Assembly: GCA_012656075.1 (NCBI GenBank) | Contig: JAAKBF010000252.1 | Location: forward strand, 1 to 64,000 | DNA from: Phytophthora hibernalis | Taxonomy: Eukaryota; Oomycota; Peronosporomycetes; Peronosporales; Peronosporaceae | Length of the DNA: 64,000 nucleotides | Direction: 5' to 3' | Position numbers and translations under genes: made by a program | In this document: positions 55,220 to 64,000 of the stretch, piece after piece | Position numbering within the stretch: the first letter of the stretch is position 1 | Layout of the letters: each line of letters opens with the position of its first letter | The notes under the pieces: model-generated | What the model saw: the letters and a program-made list of their open reading frames with translations, nothing else | What the model was told of the DNA's origin: nothing | The model's database searches: none

Positions 55220-57420
55220 CCTGCACATTTTCGCTACTGTTCTTGGCTTTAAGATTTCTCACATCAATATGCTCTCGGAGCTTGCACAATTGTTCTTGCG
55301 GTAGCGCATTTGTCAACGTAGCTGCTACCATTTTTTGGAATTACAGTACGTTATATTTATATGCTCTCTTTCATACGCTTCATGAGCATACAAGTATCTT
55401 GTTTTAATATGTTTAGTCGACGAATGACTAGGTGGATTCTATACTATACTTATGGCTGCTGTATTGTCGCACCAACAATAAATTGGCTGTTTCTGTTGCC
55501 ACCCTAGTTCCTTTAGAAGTAGCCATAACCATTCGCTTTCCTTAACGCCCTCACTTACGGCAACTAGTTCGGACTGAGCAGTGTGCAAACTGACCATATC
55601 TTGTCTACAACTCTTCCACGAGACACATGCATCAGCGAGTATAGACACGTAACCTGTAACTGATTTACGATCCTCATTAGCATTTACGAAGCTAGCATCT
55701 GTGTATAGTTCATAAACTACCTCTTTGTTAGTTCCATATACTAGCCCATACATCGATGTTCCTTTCATATACTTAAGTACTCTCTGTGCAGCTCTCCAAC
55801 GAGAATTGTTATAACAAGAGAGGAATTTACTTAATTCGCTTACAGTATTTGTAATATCAGGTCTAGTTCCTCTAACAATATGCATGAGAGAGCCTACCAG
55901 TCCACGGTAGTCATACGGTTGTGCTGCAATAGCGTCAGCGCTAACATTTGTCTCTTTTTCTAGTGTAATAATTGCTGCTTGAGGAGTATCTACTATTGAT
56001 CAGTCCATCATATCAAACTTTTCTAGCAAGTATAGAATATACTTATGTTGCGATAGGCTGATCTGCTTATGATCTCTATCTTTTCTGATCTCCATTTTCA
56101 ACAGATAATGGACCTCACCAAGTTCCTTCATATTAAAGCGTTCTGACAGATTTGTCTTAATTTCATTTACAGCTGATAGCTGAGAGCCAGCAATGGTTAC
56201 GTCATCCACATATACACATATTAAGACGATGCCGGTTACTCCATTAACCTCCCACTTTTTCTTGTCCAAACAGTATTCCTTTTGCATCGAGAAAAACCTA
56301 ATGACTCCAAAAGGTGTGCAACACCCTGTACCAAATTCGGGGCGCCTGCCTTAGTCCATATAGGCTCTTAATTATCTAACAGACTTTACCATTACGGCGT
56401 TGCCTAAATTCGAGAGGTGGAACCATGTATATTTCCTCTAACAGTTCCCCATTTAGAAACGCAGTTGATACATCCATTTGGTGGATGTGAAAATCCTCTT
56501 TTGCCGCAATTGCGAGCACTAATATCAAAGACTGATATCGGGCTGTCGGTGAGAATATCTCTCTGTAGTCAATTCCAAATCGCTGGGTATTCTCCATAAC
56601 CACTAGTCTCGCTTTAAATCGCTCAACGGACCCATCTGCATGACATTTACATCTAAAACCCAGTGACAGCCTAACGCCTTGAGTCCTTTAGGTAGATCAA
56701 CCATCTTCCAAGTCGTATTTCTAAGAGTTCATGATACTCAATTTCTAATGCACCGAGCCATGATTCACGATATGATTATGCTAATGCCGCCGTTAGGGAT
56801 TTCGGCATTGGTATACGAGCTCTGCTTACTTTGACCCCTAAAATCGGGTTTATTGTTACCTCATATCCACTAAGTCTAGGGCTTCGCCGCCTCTTACGCA
56901 ATGCACGTGGCTTATCGTGGTGTTCCACACAGCTCATTTCCTTTTGTGAGTCTATTACCATTTCAGTAGATATGGCCCTTTCTACAACATGAGAAGATGC
57001 CTCGTCACTATGAATAACGTTCGACTTTTCATTCTCGTCACACTGAGTGACATCAGCTCCCACATCTCCCACGGCCCCCAACTTGGAGTTGGCGGGTCTT
57101 TAGACGGACTATTTTTGCCACTTGTGTACGCTCTAATATATTCCTTCACTTAAGAGGTTAGCGCATGTTTCCTGTTTGGAAACAACCTGGATATCACAGC
57201 CGACTGACCAACTGTATCGAACTTAACTACCAATAATACATTGTTGACAGTATCTAGCCGAATGTAGCCCTTATAATCGTTTGCAAGACCGAGAAACTTG
57301 CACTCTAAACCTCTTGAACTTAATTTCTTATCCTTTCTCTTCGTATTTGGGATATGAGCATAACATACACTTCCCCATATTTGAAGTATCTTACGTATTT
57401 GGGATATGAGCATCACATAC
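55220..57420 (-). mobile_element. Copia element A, 5'-truncated and frameshifted
   Basis: Minus-strand domains in order: end of integrase (57340-57150, CYAHIPNTKRKDKK ... CKFLGLANDYKGYI), a variable linker (57081-56776, RKRRRSPRLSGYE), reverse transcriptase start (56603-56376, MDVSTAFLNGEL), the RT catalytic YVDD (56287-56000, ICVYVDDVTIAGS), then RNase H (55885-55439, YTDASFVNANEDRKSVTGY) continuing in shifted frames to about 55225 (TKALPQEQLCKLREH-like). Gag, protease and most of the integrase are missing. Multiple frame breaks make it inactive. Confidence 0.88.
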
Positions 57421-57445
57421 ACTGCCTCATATTTGAAGTATCTTA
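57342..57445. repeat. 52-bp tandem duplication at the junction of two Copia elements
   Basis: Copies at 57342-57393 and 57394-57445 differ at four or five positions. Each contains the end of element B's RNase H (KILQI) joined to element A's integrase (WGSVCYAHIPNT). Confidence 0.88.
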
Positions 57446-60400
57446 CCTATGTGCCTCGTGCGTCTGCTGTACGTTGGACTTGTAGCCATGTCATGCGCCG
57501 CACTGCTGTCTATCCCAATCACAGGATTTATCTTGTAGGAAGGTAAAACAAAGGAAGGTAAAACGTCAGCAAGGATGTTGCTTTCAGCCATAGCTTCTAT
57601 ACTAGCTTCACAGGCCGCTACATACTCTGCCTCGGCCGTCGATAGAGCAATATTTGGCTGCCGTCTTGACATCCAGGCAACGGCACCGCCAGCCAGGGTG
57701 AACACAGCCGCTCGTGCTCTTCTCGTGTCCGGGTCACTACCCCAGTCACTATCACAATAGCCCTGGAGTATCACCGTCGGGTCCACTGCCTCCAGCGATG
57801 CTCGCTCACTCTCAAGTTCGAGTACCTTGACTTTTGCGTATCGAATTCCATACTCGACGGTCCCCACCAAATATCTTAGAACGCGTTTGAGTGCTCCGAC
57901 GTGCTTCGCTGTTGGTTTGGACACGAACCGACTCAATTGACCTAACGCATATGCCAGGTCAGGGCATATACACGTTGCAGATACATGAGTATGCACAGGG
58001 CTCCTCTGTAATCAAAACTAGAGTCGACTTTGTTGTCATCAGCTGCAGGCATCAGGCGCAGTTTTGTTTTCATGGGGTTTCCGCACTTGTTTGCTTCAAC
58101 TTTGCCAGAATTTCTTTCGCGTACTTTCGTTGGGTGATGAAGATTCCTCGTTGTTCTGCTTCACCTCAATACCAAGATATTCCGAAAGTTCGCCCTGATC
58201 CCTCAAACCGTACGCGCTGTCCAGATCTTGGAACAAATTATATTTGAAATGTGTGTTGTTTGTCGCGCAAAGCAGATCATCTACGTACACAAGTACCAAT
58301 GCAATGGTATCGTCTTCGTACCTAAAGTATAGACACGGTTCTGTTGCGCAACGCTAAAAACTCTTACCAGTAACCAGCTATTGAGTTCAGTGTTCCATTC
58401 TCTTCCTGATTGACGCAGTCCATAGAGCGCCTTCCTTACCACGTACATGTGCCCGTCTACTGAGCACGGAAAGCCCTCCACTGACTTGCTATATTGCGGG
58501 ATCTCAAGTGACGCGTTTAAATACGCCGTGTTAATGTCGCCTCCGTAAATTCTCAAGTTGAGCTCTGCTGTTAGTGCGATTATCATCCCGAAAGACGACA
58601 TACGCGCGACTGGAGCAAAGGTCTCCACCAAATCAATGCCAGGTCGCTGCCAATTACCAAGTGCCACGAGGCGTGCCTTCATACTAATGATATATCTATG
58701 CTGGTCGGTCTTGTAGGCGTAAACCCACATTGTCTTAATTGCTCGCACACCTGACGGCAGTTCAGATGTATCCATTTCGTCTAAAATACCCTTTGACTTC
58801 AGCGCTGCTATTTCTTCAAGTTCAGCCATCCGCCACAAATCTGCATGCTTGGACAGCATTGCCTCCCTGTGGTTTCGAGGAACCTTGATGTTTTGCGCTC
58901 GGATTGGTTTCTGGCCTTGCCGAGAACTCGAACCGCCATATTTGTCAAACGAACGTAATCTTTGTAGCGCGAAGGCGGTCGTCTTTCGGTCACTTCGCGA
59001 AGTTCTGTCCGCCGAGCCTTCGTTGTTACACCAAGCTGATTATTCTCAGCTTCTGAAGGAGTGTCTTCTCGTTCTACTCTCTTGCGCAATCCAGGTGGTA
59101 GGACGACCACTTCAAGCGTATTGGTGCTTTCAGGGCCTTCTGCGTCTTTGGTACTGGCATTCTCTCCATCACTAATGACTGCTCTATCGACGTTTGTCAC
59201 TCTGATTCGAAATGGACCCATTCTTAGAACCGCATTCTGCTCCGATCGATGCTGGATCTTGGTTGTCGTAGTCGAGAGGGGTTGTTGTCGATTTTCGTCC
59301 GCCGCTGCTTCTTGGGTGCGATCATTTACATCATCTGCTGGAGAATAATTACTGTCAGGATCAGTGTCAGATTCATCATCGCCTCCCTCGAGACCAATTG
59401 ATGGAGGTGTCGATTTGAACTCGCCAACTTCATACGACACTGAAGCGTTGATTTCACCGCACAAATCGTCGTCCTCGTCGGCTGACGTCATGGAGACGCT
59501 AGATTCGCCGACAATGCTGTCCGCAGCAATAATACTGTCTTCAACGACGTAGCTGCTGTCACTGTTGTCGTCATCTGCCCCGGGTGGGTTCGTTGCGAAA
59601 TGAAACCAATCATTTACGTCCAATTTGACAGGATTTACTTGGTGCCGGTCTACATACGTGATGTCTTCTGTCACTCAAACTTCTGCCACAAATTTAATTG
59701 TGTTCTCGCTTGGAATGTAGACCTAGCAGCCGACTGTATCTTCTGCATTTCCAAATGCCATGAGTGCATTCGCATCCTGCTTGTGTTACTCGGGTGAAAC
59801 TGGCACGTGCACGTATGCAAGCGAGCCAAACTTGCGAATGTGGTGGACATCCGGCTTCACACCAAACATCCTTTCGTACGGAACACCTTCAATTGGCTTG
59901 GAGTAGACTCGGTTCTTGATGTACGCAGCATTTTGAAGCGCATGCGGCCAAAATGATCGAGGAAATCCAGTCGCGTACATCTGCGACTTGACCATTTCAA
60001 TGAGAGATTGTAAGCACGCTCGCAGGGATTTAGATGCGAGCTTTTGGGTACATCTTTAATGTGCTCAATTTCCCGCGAGATGTACCAGTTAGCCATGTCT
60101 CCGCTTACAAATTTGCCCCCTTGTTCGTAAGGACCTACTTCACGGGGAAACGTACACTTTCTGCTGGCTCGAATTCCCTTTGAACGATCTTCTTTATACC
60201 CCGTCCAGCTTGACGCTCCGCCCACACGTCGTACTGTTGCAAGAGCTCGTTTATGTGGCGGCCGCCTTGCTAGTCAAAAATGAGCTGTCAGGAATTTACT
60301 CCAGCCATCCATAATCATCAGAACGGCTTTGTAGCGAGTTCCATTTCCTTGGCCAGGAAAGAGTAAGTCCGCGAACACTATTTCGTTTGGGGCTGTAATA

Positions 60401-61490
60401 TCGCGATTCAACTTCTTCTTCCGCCGCTTTTGTTTCTGCTTACCAATGTGGCAGGCGTCGCATGGTTTAACCATGACTTTCTGATATTGCGCACAAGTGT
60501 GTGCCAGCCGTTCGAGCCATACCTGGGGCAACCAACTCCATCGGTCCCTGCGTAGTTTATCACGACCCGATCTTGATCCTCCTTCATCGACGCACTGACG
60601 CCTTGAGGAGGCTTCGTATCAAATATCCAAATGTCTTGGGCTGGGTAAGCTTTGATGACGTGCTGCCCGTCCTTATGAACGCTATATACCTTCGTTGCTG
60701 AGTTATAGTCTATGTCGAAACCTTGTTCCAGCGTAAAACCCATCGAGAAAAGTCCGTGCCTAGCACCTGGCCCATAAAGGACGCCATGTCTTCCATGTGA
60801 ACAAAACAATAAACGATGTGCACGTTCGATCCCGTGTCGAAACACCACCAAGAGCACGACCTCGTGTTGTCTGGCGCCTCAGCCCTCTCAGTGACTACAG
60901 GATCTTCTTCGCTAGGATCTTCCTCACTCGAACTCGAGCAGTACACTTCCACTTGAACGGCGACCACCGCTGTCACGTCCTTGGTGACGGTTGCTAGTAT
61001 TTTGATCTCCTCCGGATTTCTCCCCGCCGTTATTTCCGCGACGTTCGGAGCCATGTCCGATACCGTTTCCTCGCCGCTTTGACTGACGCTCGGCTGCCTC
61101 CTCAATTTGTACCCGTAGCTCTTCAGGTGATATTGTACCACCATTTCCTCCGTACTTGACAGCTCCTCAAAGTTGCTCAAATTCATACTGGTCTGGTAGA
61201 CTATCCAGCATCATAACCTTCATGTTGATGCTATTCACCTCGTATCCGTAGCTCGCCAAATCTGTTTTCAGTCGAGACATCTTACTCACATGGGATTGTA
61301 CATCGTCATCTCTGGAGCACTTCAAAGACTTCAGCTCCTCGGATAGTCGTACTATGTTGATCTCACGAATCGTTGCATTTTGACGACGCTCGTAGATCTC
61401 GCACAGAGCGGCCCACATCTCTGACCCAGTCTCATACTGGTCGATCTGCTGGAGCCTGTGCGACGGTACGGTCGTGCCGATCATACGCAT
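57427..61490 (-). mobile_element. Copia element B, frameshifted, without LTRs
   Basis: Minus-strand order: gag (61490-61167, UBN2-like, YETGSEMWAALCEIYE); protease (about 60850-60780, CFDTGSNVHIV); integrase zinc region with CDACHIGKQ (60450) and catalytic core start (FADLLFPGQGNGTRYKAV); integrase middle (59995-59786, GFPRSFWPHALQNAAYIKN); an acidic linker (59674-58950); RT (58859-58281, KTMWVYAYKTD ... DINTAYLNASLE; YVDD at 58290); RNase H (57996-57427, GYCDSDWGSDPDTRRA, LSTAEAEYVA). There are at least six frame breaks. The 5' end is cut inside gag at 61490 against MULE sequence, and the 3' end joins element A at 57445. Inactive. Confidence 0.9.
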
Positions 61491-61494
61491 GATC

Positions 61495-62470
61495 TTAAAC
61501 TGCTTCTTTCGAACGCAGCTTCCGTGGCACGTTTTGAGTAACGCGAAACCAGCACATAATCATCAATGAGTGTGGAAATTCCGACACACAGGCATTGAAT
61601 TGTGCCTTGTTCGCATGCATCATCACAAATTGTGGTGATAAATCAACTCCATATGCATCCATGCAAACTCGCCTAAGGTAGCGGATGCACCAGCCAACAT
61701 CGATGGCTCTCTTTTGCGATGTGCAGTAATACGCTAGCGAAAAATGGCTAGCACGATCGGAATATTCAAACGCAAGAACGCCAAATCCATTCATAACCAT
61801 GTTGTGCGTACTATCCACATGAATAATCATCGTGCTTTCGGGCCGGCTCTGCACGGCAACATAATCTCGGGCTGGTCTTAAACAGGTCATGTCGTCTCGC
61901 AGAGGATAGACCAAGGATTAATAACCTAGACGGGAAACCAGACCACCGTACTCCTCTCGTGTCGTCTGTGAGTCGCACAGGATCACCATAGCTGTGTCGG
62001 AATACGACGCAACTTCGATCTGGTCATAATGTCGACCGTCGCACAAAGCAATGAGCGGTGCCATGGAGTCCTTGGGATTCCTGCTTTTCCAATTCTTGAC
62101 GAAATCCGCCACTTGGGTGGACTTGGGCGCCGGACCAGCCATGAATTGCTCGTCGACAAGCGCACACAAGAGGATGTACAGCCTTGTATTAGTAGTTTTC
62201 TCACCACCACTCAGACTGTTAAAAATATAGTCCTTCATTTTTTGTGTCAATTTTCGCTCCACCAGAGTCTGGGGGGTCGTTTATGTCCATCGCATGATCG
62301 CCTTGACGGAACACCTCACACGTGTTTGAGGACAGGCACATCTTAAACTTGTAGCGACATGGACAGGGCGGAGGCAGCTCAGAAAACCCAAGGTTGAGAC
62401 GTTCTTGCTGCTTCTTACAGCGCTTGGAGCGACACGGAGCCATCTGGGACCGAATTGTGTGCGAGCAGCG
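61495..62470 (-). pseudogene. MULE transposase N-terminal half, joined to Copia B
   Basis: The frames 62443-62219, 62262-61918 and 61914-61495 continue one another. A Cys-rich N-terminus (PPCPCRYKFKMC, possibly a zinc-binding region) is followed by a helical part with LCDGRHYDQIEVASYSDT. The MULE catalytic region comes next: IHVDSTHNMVMNGFGVLAF, CTSQKRAIDVGW, FVMMHANKAQFNACVSEFP, MIMCWFRVTQNV. The first Asp motif (HVDSTHN) is visible, but the position equivalent to the second (usually GDADxAQxNA) reads MMHANKAQFNA, lacking that Asp. The C-terminal half is absent. At 61490-61494 it abuts Copia gag. Confidence 0.75.
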
Positions 62471-63389
62471 ATGGAGATCGTAGTCACAGTCAAGTAAATG
62501 GTGTTTCGTACAGCAACTTGATTCATTTTACCGACAGCGTGTGTAGGCATTGATGTCCTGAACCCTCACAAGGTTTCATTGGTCGTAGATCGCCAAATCT
62601 GTGTCCATGTGGCGTCCTCTGCACCGCTATCTGGGTCAGAGGTCCGCCAATTCAGTATGATATTGTATTAAACAGCCGCCATCTCAATAATAAAAACCAA
62701 TTCCTGGCGAAGCAATATTAAATATTGCCGCAATTTATTTTGTATTGTTACATAAACGCGTCGTCTTCTACTTCCACTTCCTCTCTCTCCAGGCGTTCCT
62801 TTCAGAATTATGACGCGGACCCTGTTGGTTTGATACATGCATCACATTTGGGACCAGAAGCATTTAATTGCATCTATTATTTGATGCATGTATCTTAGTC
62901 AACAGAGATACCCCTTGTAAAGTTCACGTAAAAGGAGCTAACGTTAGCCAAAATTCCAACCGCTTCTCCACTGACTTCCATACACTATAACTACAGCGAT
63001 TATGCCGGCAGTGCTAATCTACTACATGCACTGCATGTAAACGCAATTCCGCTTTCAGGGACACTGCTGCACGAAGCGCAAAAGTGTTAGCTCGACATGG
63101 CTACATTCAACTTCCTGTTTCGACCCAACCAACGAAATAGTAGGTGTTACCCTCTATCACGAGCTCCGCCAGGTTACATAAAACCTGAGTGGTGTTTGCG
63201 GGGTTTAATTAAAACGCTTGGTGTCGATTATCCTGTCTATTTACGGGCGCTCGGGTACTACAACCATCCTCGATCGCTATTTAATACTTTTGCAGTATTT
63301 ATTGTCAATATTGTGGCAAAATAAAATTGTATTGGAATCGACGAACCCTAATAATAAATATTTTTATTGGAAACACAATTAACCCTATT
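62471..63389. other. AT-rich gene-free stretch
   Basis: The plus-strand frame 63097-63324 has no recognisable domain. The rest holds no gene, tRNA or clear repeat that I can see. Confidence 0.3.
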
Positions 63390-64000
63390 GCGACCAACCC
63401 ATGGCTCGAAAAGCATGAGCCCTGGATTGACTGGCGCGGCAAAGCCATTGAGCTAGCCGGCCTGCGGCTTCTGACAGAGCCTTAGTGAGTAATGTTCCCA
63501 CCTCTGTCCGAACCAAGGCTCTAATGGACGCCGATGGAATACCGCGGAGGCCTCTGCTGCTAACGAACTTGCAGCAAGCCCAGGGGTCTTGGGTAAATCC
63601 AGACCCGCGAGGGAAGATGCAACGCCAGCATCTTCCAGCGCACCAAGTTGTTGCGCCGTATGTGCATCAACGAAGTCCGCGAAGGACGAAGCCCGTCTAC
63701 GAGAGGGCACAAGCCCACGTGAGACCGGAGAGGTCGAGACCGTGGCCAGCGCGGAGGTCCTCTAGTGTGGGTAACGCAGTTCCACACGGGTCAGTACAGA
63801 CCCTAGGCGCTGTGCCGAGGCAAGATAAGGCAGTGGGTAACGAAGAACCACGCCAGAAGACGGCGGTGGCTAACAGAGTACCATGCCAAGTGTCTCAACA
63901 AGATGTCAAGACCGAAGCTTGGGGGCGAAGCTTGGAGTCGGTGGAGGCTCCTCGGCGCCGCCGCCAGAAGAACGCTATCATATCTTCGACGGCGAGACTG
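63390..64000 (+). mobile_element. Gypsy (Ty3-type) polyprotein fragment, protease-RT linker, runs off the window
   Basis: TNPWLEKHEPWIDWRGKAI at 63396-63450 is the segment after the aspartic-protease domain in Ty3-type elements (xPWLxxHxPxIDW). After a one-base shift at about 63451 (ATTGAGC where ATTGGAGC would keep the frame) the plus frame beginning ASRPAASDRALVS at 63454 is open without a stop to the last base, about 182 codons. It is Arg/Pro/Gln-rich, as expected of the linker before reverse transcriptase. No start codon is seen; the upstream protease is missing or lies in degraded sequence. Confidence 0.7.

Noticed and set aside
63453..63787. Minus-strand frames at the right end
   Set aside because: Shadows of the plus-strand Gypsy linker frame.

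Overview
The window looks like nuclear DNA of an oomycete, probably Phytophthora or a close relative. The evidence is compact intron-poor genes with short GT-AG introns, an oomycete-type initiator (GCTCATTTTG) upstream of a gene, a flagellar RIIa-domain gene, long pentatricopeptide-repeat (PPR) proteins with mitochondrial presequences, and dense remains of Copia, Gypsy, hAT, MULE, PIF/Harbinger and Tc1/mariner elements.

Region 1 (1-27762) is one head-to-tail tandem array with a period of about 778 bp. The window holds 36 units and the array runs off the left edge. Every unit carries, on the minus strand, tRNA-Ala(AGC) followed after exactly one nucleotide (a G) by tRNA-His(GTG), with a TTTT Pol III terminator about 20 nt beyond tRNA-His. 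That makes 72 tRNA genes. The remaining ~630 bp of the unit has open frames in several registers but no credible protein gene. The first seven units carry many private indels, the rest are nearly identical, and the array stops abruptly in mid-unit at 27762.

Region 2 (27763-34865) is bounded by a large inverted repeat. The left arm (27763-28718) is an inverted copy of the promoter and first 39 codons of the HIT-domain gene whose intact copy starts in the right arm (34158-34865). Between the arms lie a broken hAT transposase gene and decayed fragments of an unidentified membrane-protein gene.

Region 3 (34748-43496) is a gene island: a HINT3-like HIT protein (+), two tandem paralogous mitochondrial PPR-like proteins (-), a small RIIAD1-like ciliary protein (+, one intron) that shares a short divergent promoter with the second PPR gene, and the casein kinase 2 alpha subunit (-, two introns). 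Several of these frames are broken at four-base homopolymers where a fifth base would restore the frame. This suggests under-called homopolymers in the assembly rather than dead genes.

Region 4 (43.9-64 kb) is mostly transposon debris: a Copia LTR with the start of gag, a possible multi-exon membrane-protein gene (45.4-46.2 kb), a PIF/Harbinger transposase, a MULE/ZSWIM-like transposase, a Tc1/mariner relic, a Harbinger fragment with an internal inversion, two Copia elements joined end to end, a MULE N-terminal half fused to a truncated Copia, and the start of a Gypsy protease-RT linker frame that runs off the right end.
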